NCBI RefSeq assembly: GCF_012275375.1
Contig: NZ_JAAZQJ010000002.1
Span: 558,001 to 622,000 of the forward strand
DNA length: 64,000 nt
Direction: 5' to 3'
From: Dyella sp. SG609
Lineage (GTDB): Bacteria > Pseudomonadota > Gammaproteobacteria > Xanthomonadales > Rhodanobacteraceae
Part shown: one piece after another, positions 38,620 to 47,414 of the stretch
How positions within the stretch are numbered: the stretch's first letter is position 1
How the letters are laid out: every line of letters starts with the position of its first letter
Program-made: the position numbers and the translations under genes
The notes under the pieces: generated by a model
Database searches by the model: none
Told to the model about the DNA's origin: nothing
Seen by the model: only the letters and a program-made list of their open reading frames with translations

Positions 38620-40824
38620 GTGCCCAAGGACGCACCCGTGGCCGGCCACTCCCCCGCTTCTCCCTCGTTCCACCGCAGCGCTCTCGCCCTCGCCTGCCTG
38701 CTCGCCCTCGCCTGCCTGCTCGCCTTCGCCGCACCGGCGCTCGCCACCGAACCGCCCGCCACCGACAGCGACCACAAGGACCAGCGCCGCGTCACCACGC
38801 TCGAAGGCGTGAGTGCCACCGCCAATGTCGACGACCACGGCTACACCGTGCCCGCCGCCAGCGGTGCGACGCGCCTGCCGCTGTCGCTGCGCGAGACGCC
38901 GCAGTCGGTGAGCGTGGTCACGCGCGCGCAGATGGACGACTTCGGCCTGAACAACATCAACGACGTGCTCGGCCGCACCACCGGCATCAACGTCGAGAAG
39001 ATCGAAACCGACCGCACCTACTACAGCGCGCGCGGCTTCGACATCACCAACTTCCTGACCGACGGCCTGGGCATGCCGTTCGCCAACGGCGGGCAGGAAG
39101 GCGATATCGACACCGCCATCTACGACCATATCGAAGTGCTGCGCGGCGCCAACGGCCTGCTCTCGTTCACCGGCAATCCCTCGGCCACCATCGACTTCGT
39201 GCGCAAGCGCCCCACCGCCGACCTGCAGGGCAGCGTGGGCGCCACCGTGGGCAGCTGGAACAACCGGCGGCTGGACGGCGACCTGTCCGGCGCGCTCAAT
39301 GCATCGAAGAGCGTGCGCGGCCGCGTGGTACTGGCCGATCAACAGAGCGACAGCTATCTCGACCGCTATGCGGTACGTAAGAAAGTGGCCGCCGGCATGC
39401 TGGAAGCGGACCTGACGCCCAACACCCTGCTCTCGGCCGGCATCACCTGGCAGAAGAATGCGCCGAAGAGCCCGATGTGGGGCGCGCTGCCGCTGTACAA
39501 CACCGACGGCACCCCCACCGACTACCGCCGCTCCACCAGCACCGCCGCCGACTGGTCGCGCTGGGACATGAGCAACACGCAGTCCTACCTGTCGCTGTCG
39601 CACGACTTCGCCAACGGCTGGAGCGTGAAAGCCGCGCTCAACTACCGCCGCCTGGCCGGCGCCAGCGAGCTGTTCTACATCTATGGCACGCCGGATGCGG
39701 CCACCGGCCTGGGCCTCTTCAGCTACCCCTCGCAGTACAACAGCACCGAGAAGCAGTACTACGCCGATGTCTACGCCAGCGGCCCGTTCTCGCTGGGCGG
39801 CCGCGAACACGAGCTGGTGCTGGGCGTGAACGCGGGCAAGAGCGACGTGGACCAGCTCTCCGGCTACTCCACCGACATCGGCACCGCGCTGCCGCCGCTG
39901 TGGGACTGGAACGGCCGCTACGCCAAGCCCGCCTTCAACGCCTACTACAACAGCGCGCAGTTCCACATCCGCCGCCGCAGCGCCTATGCCACCGCGCGCT
40001 GGAACCTGGCCGACTCGCTGAAGCTGATCACCGGCGCCACCCTCACCCATGTCGAGAGCACCGGCCAGAACTACGGCGTGCCGCATGCGTACGAGAAAAC
40101 CAAGGCCACGCCCTTCGTCGGCGCGGTCTACGACCTCAACGCGCACTACTCGCTGTATGCCAGCTACGCCAAGCTGTTCAATCCGCAGACCGAAGTGGAC
40201 GTCAACAACCGCGTGCTCGCGCCGGTCACCGGCGACAATCTCGAAGCCGGCATCAAGGGCGCCTGGATGGACGACCGCCTCAACGCCTCGTTCGCGGTAT
40301 TCCGCTCGCGCCAGAACAACTACGCCGAATCGGTGGGCATCAACCCGGCCACCGCGCAGAACTACTACCGCGGCATCAACGCCACCTCCACCGGCTACGA
40401 ATTCGATCTCGCCGGCCAGATCACCCCGGACTGGGAAGCCAGCGCCGGCATCACCCAGCTCGGCATCGAGGACGACCAGGACCGCAACGTGCGCACCTAC
40501 GTGCCGCGCCGCACGCTGCGCATCCACACCACCTACCGCTTGCCGTGGATGCCCGGCCTGAAAGTGGGCGGCTCGCTGCGCTGGCAGGACCGCATCGTGC
40601 GCGACCAGCTGGCGCTGGATACGCAGGGCCGCGAGATCTACACCACCCAGGGCAGCTATGCGCTGCTGGGCCTGATGGCGCGCTACGACTTCGATCCTTC
40701 GTGGAGCGCCACGCTCAACCTGGACAACCTCACCAACCGCAAATACATCGCCAGCCTGTACTGGGCACAGGGCTACTACGGCGCGCCCACCAACTGGCAG
40801 TTGAACGTGACGTACCGGTTCTGA
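38620..40824 (+). CDS. TonB-dependent siderophore receptor (FhuE/FpvA-like)
   Basis: A 734-residue outer-membrane receptor. The signal peptide ends at APALA-T near residue 42. After it comes a short segment with TTLEGVSATA (possible TonB-box region), a plug domain at about 75-190 (LRETPQSVSVVTRAQMDDF, NDVLGRTTGINVEK, DHIEVLRGANGLL) and a 22-strand-type barrel ending in WQLNVTYRF. The TPQSVSVVTR plug motif is typical of ferric hydroxamate/catecholate receptors. The start is GTG at 38620; a GTG at 38641 is an alternative. A Fur box lies upstream and the three following genes are tightly packed. Confidence 0.9.
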   Translation: MPKDAPVAGHSPASPSFHRSALALACLLALACLLAFAAPALATEPPATDSDHKDQRRVTTLEGVSATANVDDHGYTVPAASGATRLPLSLRETPQSVSVVTRAQMDDFGLNNINDVLGRTTGINVEKIETDRTYYSARGFDITNFLTDGLGMPFANGGQEGDIDTAIYDHIEVLRGANGLLSFTGNPSATIDFVRKRPTADLQGSVGATVGSWNNRRLDGDLSGALNASKSVRGRVVLADQQSDSYLDRYAVRKKVAAGMLEADLTPNTLLSAGITWQKNAPKSPMWGALPLYNTDGTPTDYRRSTSTAADWSRWDMSNTQSYLSLSHDFANGWSVKAALNYRRLAGASELFYIYGTPDAATGLGLFSYPSQYNSTEKQYYADVYASGPFSLGGREHELVLGVNAGKSDVDQLSGYSTDIGTALPPLWDWNGRYAKPAFNAYYNSAQFHIRRRSAYATARWNLADSLKLITGATLTHVESTGQNYGVPHAYEKTKATPFVGAVYDLNAHYSLYASYAKLFNPQTEVDVNNRVLAPVTGDNLEAGIKGAWMDDRLNASFAVFRSRQNNYAESVGINPATAQNYYRGINATSTGYEFDLAGQITPDWEASAGITQLGIEDDQDRNVRTYVPRRTLRIHTTYRLPWMPGLKVGGSLRWQDRIVRDQLALDTQGREIYTTQGSYALLGLMARYDFDPSWSATLNLDNLTNRKYIASLYWAQGYYGAPTNWQLNVTYRF

Positions 40825-40827
40825 GCC

Positions 40828-41088
40828 ATGGTGCCCGCTGCCCTCCTGCTGTGTTTCGCCAGCGCGCTGCTGTTCTACCTGGCCAGCCCGCAGCAGCGCC
40901 TGCGCGCCCGGCCGCTGCCGTCGTGGATACGGCTGGCGGCATTGGCGTTCGCGGCCAGCGGCGCCGGTGCGTGGATCGACGTGCTGGGCCTGGGCGCGGG
41001 GCTGTTCACCGCGCTTACCGCACTGATGCTCGGCTGGGTCGGCCTGCCCTACGCGGCGTGGTATGCCTCGCGCGGGGAGCGGCGATGA
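40828..41088 (+). CDS. Small inner-membrane protein (DUF3325-like), iron operon
   Basis: An 86-residue protein with three hydrophobic segments (MVPAALLLCFASALLFYLAS, LAALAFAASGAGAWIDVLG, LFTALTALMLGWVGLPYAAW). It starts 3 bases after the receptor stop and overlaps the next gene by four bases (ATGA). Size and context fit the DUF3325 proteins that accompany TonB receptors and PepSY proteins; the assignment is from memory. The function is unknown; a role in reducing or importing iron siderophore is inferred. Confidence 0.72.
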   Translation: MVPAALLLCFASALLFYLASPQQRLRARPLPSWIRLAALAFAASGAGAWIDVLGLGAGLFTALTALMLGWVGLPYAAWYASRGERR

Positions 41089-41345
41089 TCGCGCGCTGCC
41101 TGGCCGGCACCGTGCTCGGCTTTCCGCTGTCGGGGATGCTGCTGGCGCTGTGCCTGTTCTGGCTGCCCCGGCATGGGCAGGATTGGTTGATTCCCGTGCT
41201 GCTGCTGTTCTTCCCGCTGTGGGTGGGCGTGATGGCGGGCAGCTATATGTTCCGCAGCGGCGCGCGCGCATGGCTGATGCTGGCTGCCGCCAATGGCGCG
41301 GCGTTCGCTCTGCTATGGCTGTCGCGCCACGTCGCCGGCGCCTGA
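41085..41345 (+). CDS. Small inner-membrane protein (DUF3649-like), iron operon
   Basis: An 86-residue protein starting MIARCLAGTVLGFPLSGMLL. Three membrane segments and the C-terminal FRSGARAWLMLAAANGAAF stretch resemble DUF3649 members of iron-uptake operons. Its ATG overlaps the preceding stop and it ends 7 bases before the PepSY gene. The product is probably a partner of the PepSY protein. Confidence 0.75.
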   Translation: MIARCLAGTVLGFPLSGMLLALCLFWLPRHGQDWLIPVLLLFFPLWVGVMAGSYMFRSGARAWLMLAAANGAAFALLWLSRHVAGA

Positions 41346-41352
41346 GGCCTGC

Positions 41353-42939
41353 ATGAAATCCTCCACCATCCGCACCTTCCAGACCGTCCACACCTGGACC
41401 GGCCTGCTCGCCGGCTTCGCGCTGTTCGTGGCGTTCTATGCCGGCGCGCTCACCGTGTTCCATCACGACATCGCGCTGTGGCAAAGCCCGCCGTGGCGCA
41501 GCGAACCGGCGCGCGACGTCTCCGTGCAGACCATGATCGACCGCCTGCTCGCCGCGCATCCGAAGGCCGCCAAGGATTTCGGCATCGTGCTGGCGCCGCC
41601 GGGCACCGCCCAGGGTCCGTATGCGTACTGGAACGATGGCGAGGAACATTTCGCCACCGCCGACAAGCTGGACCGCCCCACCGACGACGCAGGCGCCACC
41701 CGCGGCCAACTGGCCGACTTCGTCTACGCGCTGCACGATTCGCTGGGCATTCCGGTGGTGGGCCTGTACCTGATGGGCATCGTCAGCGTGATCTACGGCC
41801 TGGCGCTGATCTCCGGCCTGCTGATCCACCTGCCGCAGCTGCTGGGCGACCTGTTCGCGCTGCGCCCCGGCCGCAACCTCAAGCGGCTATGGCAGGACGC
41901 GCACAACGCCATCGGCGTGCTGAGCCTGCCCTTCCACATCATTTTCGCGGTGACCGGCGCGCTGATGTGCCTGTTCGTGCCGCTGTTCGCCGCGCTCAAC
42001 CTGATCGCCTTCGACGGCAAGCTGGACGATGCCTTCGCCAAGGCGATCAGCACCGCGCCGACGGTGCAGGCCAGCGGACGCGCGGCACCGATGCTTTCGG
42101 CCGAGGCGCTGATCGAACGCGCGCGCGCCTCGGCGCTGTCGCTCGGCGTCACCCGCTTCGAACCGGACTACGTGCACTACGACCACTACGGCGACGCCAA
42201 CGCCCTGGTGCAGGTGCGCGGCGTGTCGGAGCGCACGCTGGGCACCTACGGCACCATCGCGCTCAACGGCGCCACCGGCGCGGTGCTGGAGCAGCACGTG
42301 GGCGCCGCGCACAGCGTCAACGGACTGGTCAATTCCTCGATCTATGCGCTGCACTTCGGCAACTTCGGCGGACGCGCGGTGCAGTGGCTGTATTTCCTGC
42401 TCGGTCTGGCGGGCGCGTTCCTGTTCTATTCCGGCAATTTGTTGTGGATCGAATCGCGGCGCAAGCGCCGCCACGCCGAACAGCCGCGCAAGACGCTGGT
42501 GATGGCGCGCGCCACCCTGGGCGTGTGCCTGGGCACCTGCGCCGGGATTGCGGCGGCATTCGCGGCGACGATGCTTGCGCAGGCGCTGGGCATCGATCCC
42601 GCCATGCCGCAGCAAGCCGCCTGCTATGGCGTGGTGGCGCTGGCGGTGGCGTATGCCTGCATGCGTCCGGTGGCGCGGGCCGCGGTGGAGTTGCTGCTGT
42701 TCACCGCGGCGGCGCACGTGGCGGTGGCGATCGCCGACCTCATCCGTAACGCGCCGGCGTGGAGCCAGCCATGGACGCCGCAGTCGCTGGCGGTGCTGGG
42801 CGTGGACCTCACCGGCATCGCCCTGGGCATCGGCTTTGCGTGGCTGGCGCGGGCCAGCCGGCAGCGTGCGCTGCATGGGGATGCCCATAGCGTATGGGCC
42901 GCCTCTTCCGCTCGGCCAGGCATGCACGCCGAAGTCTGA
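41353..42939 (+). CDS. PepSY-associated transmembrane protein, iron operon
   Basis: A 528-residue inner-membrane protein. The N-terminus FQTVHTWTGLLAGFALFVAFYAGALTVFHHDI is the characteristic PepSY_TM helix with conserved His; a long periplasmic loop follows, then LHDSLGIPVVGLYLMGIVSVIYGLALISGLLIHLPQ, AHNAIGVLSLPFHIIFAVTGALM and more helices at the C-terminus. The paired histidines resemble those of siderophore reductases such as FoxB/PiuB-type proteins, so haem-linked ferric reduction after uptake is a reasonable inference. Last gene of the receptor operon. Confidence 0.88.
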   Translation: MKSSTIRTFQTVHTWTGLLAGFALFVAFYAGALTVFHHDIALWQSPPWRSEPARDVSVQTMIDRLLAAHPKAAKDFGIVLAPPGTAQGPYAYWNDGEEHFATADKLDRPTDDAGATRGQLADFVYALHDSLGIPVVGLYLMGIVSVIYGLALISGLLIHLPQLLGDLFALRPGRNLKRLWQDAHNAIGVLSLPFHIIFAVTGALMCLFVPLFAALNLIAFDGKLDDAFAKAISTAPTVQASGRAAPMLSAEALIERARASALSLGVTRFEPDYVHYDHYGDANALVQVRGVSERTLGTYGTIALNGATGAVLEQHVGAAHSVNGLVNSSIYALHFGNFGGRAVQWLYFLLGLAGAFLFYSGNLLWIESRRKRRHAEQPRKTLVMARATLGVCLGTCAGIAAAFAATMLAQALGIDPAMPQQAACYGVVALAVAYACMRPVARAAVELLLFTAAAHVAVAIADLIRNAPAWSQPWTPQSLAVLGVDLTGIALGIGFAWLARASRQRALHGDAHSVWAASSARPGMHAEV

Positions 42940-43105
42940 AGAACCTGCCGGTCACGCGTACTTCACGCGTATAGAAATCATCGATCGGTGCAATTCGATC
43001 AATCAATTATTCATGGCCGCCGGCGAGGCATAGGCTCGCGGCAGGCGGCTTCATTACCAAGGGGGACACGTCAGGCCGCCTGCTACCCAACGCAAGGGAG
43101 GCCCC

Positions 43106-44521
43106 ATGAAACGCGCAACCGTAAAGCACGGACGGCGACTCGCGCTGGCGATCGCCGTGACCTTCGCCGTGGCCGGATCGGTGCAGAGCCAGCAAGCCGA
43201 CTCTTCCCGCAAGCCGCCGCCGAGCAGCTACGCGCCGGTGATCGAACCGGATTTCGCCACCACCATGCAACGCATGTCGCAGGCCAAGGCCGGCGTCATG
43301 CAGCGCCAGAAGAACCTGCTGCAGGAACGCTACGACCTTGCCGACAAGCCGGCCAAAGGCGTGACCATGTCGCGCGGCAAGCCGGTGCAGGAAGGCGTAC
43401 GCGTGAAACTCCGCTCCGGCACCAGCTGGCAGCAGCTGGCCGACCTGTCGCCGGACGAGATCAAGAGCAAGGACCTGTTTCCGTCCGGCTTCCTGCCCCT
43501 GCCGCATCCCAACCATCCCGAAGGCGGCATGGTGTTTCCGCATTTCGAGATCGAGCGGATCAAGCAGCAGGACAACCGCGACCTGACCCGCTTCGACCTG
43601 GACTTCGACCTGCCGGACCACATCCTGCCGGAGTTCCCGCAAGCGATCTTCCTCACCACGCGCCCGGACCTGGGCGATGTCTCCAAGGGCAAGCTGGTCA
43701 CGCTGGACAATTACTACGAGCTGTTCAACGGCCTTCTCAATCCGAAGCAGCTGGAAGGCCTGCGCCTGCTGGTCACGCCGTTTCCGCAGCAGCAGTTCAA
43801 TGCCACCGGCGACCGGCGTTCCGCGCGGCCCAGCCTGGGCGTGGCCTGTTTCGATTGCCATGCCAACGGCAGCACCAATGGCGCCACCCACCTGGTGGGT
43901 GACATCCGCCCGCAGGAATTCCGCCACCGCATCGAGACACCGTCGCTGCGCGGCGTGAACATCCAGCGGCTGTTCGGCTCGCAGCGCGCCTTGAAGACGG
44001 TGGAGGATTTCACCGAGTTCGAACAGCGCGCGGCCTACTTCGACGGCGATCCGGTGATCGCCACCAAGAAGGGCGTGAACATTCTGGAGCGCGGCAGCCA
44101 GGTGCATTTCATGGCGGAGTTCCAGGAGATCCTGGATTTCCCGCCCGCGCCCAAGCTGGCCTGGGACGGCAAGCTCGATCCCGCGAAAGCGAGCGAGCAG
44201 GAGTTGCGCGGGCAGGCGGTGTTCTTCGGCAAGGGCCAGTGCAGCGGCTGCCATACGCCGCCCTACTACACCGACGGCAACATGCATAACCTGCAGGCGG
44301 AGCGCTTCTACAAGCCACGCATGATCAACGGCATGATGGCCGGCGCGGACGGCCCGATCAAAACCTTCGCGCTGCGCGGCATCAAGGACACGCCGCCGTA
44401 TCTGCACGATGGGCGGCTGCTGACGCTGGACGACACGGTGGAGTATTTCAACCTGGTGCTGGGCACGAAGTTGAACGAGCAGGAGAAGCAGGACCTAGTG
44501 GCGTTCATGCGGGTGCTGTAG
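43106..44521 (+). CDS. Exported diheme cytochrome c
   Basis: A 471-residue periplasmic protein with a signal peptide (about 1-29, cleavage near VQS-Q). Two haem-binding motifs are present: CFDCH at 248-252 and CSGCH at 379-383. The C-terminal part (ELRGQAVFFGKGQCSGCHTP to TPPYLHDGRLLTLDDTVEYFN) is typical of the MauG/cytochrome-c-peroxidase group, where the C-terminal haem receives electrons. The first 230 residues are not recognisable to me. GGGAGG lies 4 bases before the ATG. It faces the PQQ glucose dehydrogenase across a dispersed repeat. Confidence 0.85.
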   Translation: MKRATVKHGRRLALAIAVTFAVAGSVQSQQADSSRKPPPSSYAPVIEPDFATTMQRMSQAKAGVMQRQKNLLQERYDLADKPAKGVTMSRGKPVQEGVRVKLRSGTSWQQLADLSPDEIKSKDLFPSGFLPLPHPNHPEGGMVFPHFEIERIKQQDNRDLTRFDLDFDLPDHILPEFPQAIFLTTRPDLGDVSKGKLVTLDNYYELFNGLLNPKQLEGLRLLVTPFPQQQFNATGDRRSARPSLGVACFDCHANGSTNGATHLVGDIRPQEFRHRIETPSLRGVNIQRLFGSQRALKTVEDFTEFEQRAAYFDGDPVIATKKGVNILERGSQVHFMAEFQEILDFPPAPKLAWDGKLDPAKASEQELRGQAVFFGKGQCSGCHTPPYYTDGNMHNLQAERFYKPRMINGMMAGADGPIKTFALRGIKDTPPYLHDGRLLTLDDTVEYFNLVLGTKLNEQEKQDLVAFMRVL

Positions 44522-44530
44522 GCATCAACG

Positions 44531-44611
44531 CCGGCGTAGGTTGGGGTGATAACCCAACGTCGTCGCATCCACGATGCGCAGCGATGTTGGGGTTGTCACC
44601 CCAACCTACGG
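44531..44611. repeat. Dispersed GTAGGTTGGGGTGA inverted repeat, copy 2
   Basis: Left arm GGCGTAGGTTGGGGTGATAA begins at 44533; the right arm ends GTCACCCCAACCTACGGC at 44612. The centre (44559-44585) contains a smaller CGTCGCATC..GATGCGCAGCGATG palindrome. It starts 9 bases after the cytochrome stop and contains the stop codon of the convergent glucose dehydrogenase. Confidence 0.8.
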
Positions 44612-47065
44612 CTTGGGCAGCGCATAGGCGACCAGGGCGTCGCCCATCTTCGTTCCCAGCGAACCATGGCCGCCGGCCATGATCACCACGTATTGCCGCC
44701 CGGTCTGGTCGGAGACATAGCTCATCGGCGTCGCCTGCCCGCCTGCGGGCAGCCGCGCCTGCCACAGCTGGCGGCCGTCGCGCACGTCGTAGGCACGCAG
44801 ATAGTCGTCCAGCGCAGCGCCCATGAAGGCCACGCCGCCGCCGGTGGCGATCATGCCGCCGAGGCTCGGCACGCCCAGCGGCAGCGGAATCGGCAGGGGC
44901 GCGTTGTCCACCACCGTGCCATTGCGATGCATCCACACCTTGCGCATGGTGCGCAGGTCCACCGCCGCCACATAGCCCCACGGCGGCGCCTGGCAGGGAA
45001 TGCCCAGCGGCGACAGCAGCGGCTGCAGGTCGACCGCGAACGGCGTGCCCTGCATCGGCTGCAGGCCGTGCTCGACGCCGGTGGAACCCTTGGCGCTCTT
45101 GGCTTCTTCCTTCTCGCGCGTGATCAGCCGCGACACGAAGGCCATGTAGTTGGGATTGCCCACCAGCAGCTGCCGCGCGGGATCCACCGCCACGCCGCCC
45201 CAGTCGAACACGCCGTAGTTGCCCGGATACACCAGCGAGCCCTGTTCCGAGGGCGGCGTAAAGATGCCGTCGTAGCGCAGCCGCTTGAACTTGATGCGGC
45301 ACACCAGCTGGTCATAGGGATTGGTGCCCCACATATCCGCTTCGCGCAGCGGACGCTCCGGCGTGAAGCTCAGTGCGGAGAACGGTTGCGTGGGCGAAGT
45401 GCGGTCGCCGGTGGCCGCGCCCTGCGGCACCGGCTGCTCCGGCGCCGGCACGATGGGCTTGCCGTCGCGCCGGTCCAGCACGTAGATATCGCCGCGCTTG
45501 GTCGACGCCACCAGCGCCGGCCGCTTGCCCTGCGGCGTGTCCAGGTCGACCAGGCTGGGCTGGCCGCCGATATCCATGTCCCACAGATCGTGATGCACGG
45601 TCTGGTAGACCCAGCGCAGCTTGCCGGTGGCGATCTCCAGCGCCACGATCGCGCTGCTGAAACGCTCGCCTTCGGGATAGCGGTCGCCGCCCCACATGTC
45701 CGGCGTCTGGTTGCCCATCGGGATATAGACCAGGCCGAGCTTCTCGTCGACGCTGGACACGCTCCACGAGTTCGGCGAATTGTGCTTGTAGTGCGCGCCG
45801 GCCGGCAGCGGCTCGGTGCTGGCGGGATCGGCCGCATCCCAGTTCCACAGCAGCTTGCCGCTGGTGACGTCGTAGCCGCGGATCACGCCGGAGGGTTCGT
45901 CGGTCGATTCGTTGTCGGTGACGCTGGCCGACACGATCAGCACATTGCGCGTGACCGTGGGCGGCGAGGTGGGATTGAGAAAACCGCGCCGCGTCATCGC
46001 CATGCCCTGGTTCAAGCCGATCGCGCCGTGGTCGCCGAAGTCGGTGCAGGGCTGGCCGTTGTCGGCATTGAGCGCGATCACGGTGGCATCGGCGGTGGGC
46101 GCGAAGATGCGGCGCGGGCAGCTGTCGAAATGGATCGCCTCGGCCACCACCGCACCCTTAGGCGTCGGCGGCGGCGCCACCGGCGCCACGCCTTCGGCCG
46201 CAGCCTGCGCGGCATAGGCGCCGGAATCGTGATACGCCACGCCGCGGCAGATCATGTGCTGATAGCCCTTGGCATCGCGGTTGATCTTCGGGTCGTAGCG
46301 CCAGCGTTCCTTGCCGGTGTCGGGATCGAGCGCAATCACGATGTTGTGCGGCGTGCACAGGTACAGCATGCCGTTGGCTTTCAGCGGGGTCACTTCATTG
46401 GCGATCTCGGTGGGATCGCCGGGGCCCTTGAGGTCGCCGGTGTGGAAGGTCCACGCCACCTGCAGTTTCGAGACGTTTTCCGGCGTGATCTGCGCGGCCG
46501 GCGCGTACCGGTCGCCGTAGCCGGAGCGGCCGTAGGCGGTCCAGTCGTTCGGCGGCGTGCCGGTGGCATCGGCGGACGGAGGCGCGCCCACGCTCTCGTC
46601 GGCCATGGCGCCGGCGAGCGTGTGGTAGTCGGTGAAGTACGCCACCGCGCCCACCGCCACGCTTGCGGCCATCGCCACCCACAGCGGCAAGGTGCCCGTC
46701 GCCCAGCGCAAGGCCGCTTCCGGATCCGGCTCCAGGCGCCGCGACACCCACGGCAACAGCAACCACGCGCCCAGCACGAACCACACCGCCAGCCGCGGCA
46801 CCAGCTGCCACCAGTCGAAGCGCACCTCGTAGATCGCCCACAGCAAGGTGGCAAGCAGCAGCAGCGCGTGCAGGCCCAGCGCCAGGCCGCTCCCTCGCCA
46901 CGCCAGCCAGCCGGTGGCGATCAGCACCGCGCCGGCCAGCACGTAGTACGGCGAACCGCCGAGCACGAGCAGCCACGCGCCACCGGCCAGCAGGGCCAGG
47001 CCCAGGAGTACGAACACTGCCGCGGTGATCCACAGCGCGGCGGCCGGTCGGGACTTCGTCTCCAT
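44606..47065 (-). CDS. gcd: Membrane-bound PQQ-dependent glucose (aldose) dehydrogenase
   Basis: An 819-residue quinoprotein oxidising glucose to gluconolactone in the periplasm and passing electrons to ubiquinone. The first 150 residues contain five hydrophobic segments; the rest is an eight-bladed PQQ propeller with repeated W-motifs (LQVAWTFHTGDLKGPGDP, RWRYDPKIN, LLWNWDAADP, LRWVYQTVHHDLWDMDIGGQ, KVWMHRNGT, QLWQARLPAGGQATPMSY). It begins METKSRPAAALWIT with GGAAGAG upstream; the longer frame to 47209 is non-conserved. No PQQ synthesis genes are in the window, so the cofactor must come from elsewhere. Its TAG stop lies in a dispersed repeat. Confidence 0.93.
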   Translation of the reverse strand: METKSRPAAALWITAAVFVLLGLALLAGGAWLLVLGGSPYYVLAGAVLIATGWLAWRGSGLALGLHALLLLATLLWAIYEVRFDWWQLVPRLAVWFVLGAWLLLPWVSRRLEPDPEAALRWATGTLPLWVAMAASVAVGAVAYFTDYHTLAGAMADESVGAPPSADATGTPPNDWTAYGRSGYGDRYAPAAQITPENVSKLQVAWTFHTGDLKGPGDPTEIANEVTPLKANGMLYLCTPHNIVIALDPDTGKERWRYDPKINRDAKGYQHMICRGVAYHDSGAYAAQAAAEGVAPVAPPPTPKGAVVAEAIHFDSCPRRIFAPTADATVIALNADNGQPCTDFGDHGAIGLNQGMAMTRRGFLNPTSPPTVTRNVLIVSASVTDNESTDEPSGVIRGYDVTSGKLLWNWDAADPASTEPLPAGAHYKHNSPNSWSVSSVDEKLGLVYIPMGNQTPDMWGGDRYPEGERFSSAIVALEIATGKLRWVYQTVHHDLWDMDIGGQPSLVDLDTPQGKRPALVASTKRGDIYVLDRRDGKPIVPAPEQPVPQGAATGDRTSPTQPFSALSFTPERPLREADMWGTNPYDQLVCRIKFKRLRYDGIFTPPSEQGSLVYPGNYGVFDWGGVAVDPARQLLVGNPNYMAFVSRLITREKEEAKSAKGSTGVEHGLQPMQGTPFAVDLQPLLSPLGIPCQAPPWGYVAAVDLRTMRKVWMHRNGTVVDNAPLPIPLPLGVPSLGGMIATGGGVAFMGAALDDYLRAYDVRDGRQLWQARLPAGGQATPMSYVSDQTGRQYVVIMAGGHGSLGTKMGDALVAYALPKP

Positions 47066-47308
47066 TCGCTCTTCCCTTGTCGCGTATCGAACGGCGGGGC
47101 ATCGCCAGATGGCCCGCGCCACATGGTCGGCAAGCCGCCGTTGGGGTTTCGTGACGCCAAGCGCGTGCTTGCCGCAGCGCCCGACTATGGCGCATGCCGA
47201 TGAACGCACACCGAGCCGCGCGGGCCGACCGCGTACGCGCTGGGAAAAAGCACGCCGCCCCGCCGCTTTCTCGCGCCGGGTCCGCTTCCTCTATACTTGC
47301 CGCCCGTT

Positions 47309-47385
47309 GCCCCCGTAGCTCAGTTGGATAGAGCGTCCCCCTCCTAAGGGGAAGGTCGTACGTTCGAATCGTATCGGGGGCACCA
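47309..47385 (+). tRNA. tRNA-Arg (anticodon CCT)
   Basis: Acceptor GCCCCCG (47309-47315) pairs with CGGGGGC (47375-47381), discriminator A, encoded CCA. The anticodon stem TCCCC/GGGGA encloses CTCCTAA, anticodon CCT, reading the rare AGG codon. A good TATACT -10 box stands at 47292-47297; the -35 region is weak. Single-copy rare-codon tRNAs are frequent integration sites, but no integrase or att repeat is seen here. Confidence 0.96.
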
Positions 47386-47414
47386 CTCTTCGCTGGCGGC
47401 GGGCCGGCTTGTCA

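Noticed and set aside
38527-41829. An 1100-residue minus-strand frame
   Set aside because: It is the antisense of the TonB receptor and following genes, with arginine/glutamine-rich shadow composition.
44546-47203. An 885-residue plus-strand frame
   Set aside because: It is the antisense of the PQQ dehydrogenase.
47309-47385. tRNA-Arg(CCT) as an integration site with a genomic island
   Set aside because: No integrase and no repeated tRNA end downstream were found; adjacent genes look chromosomal.
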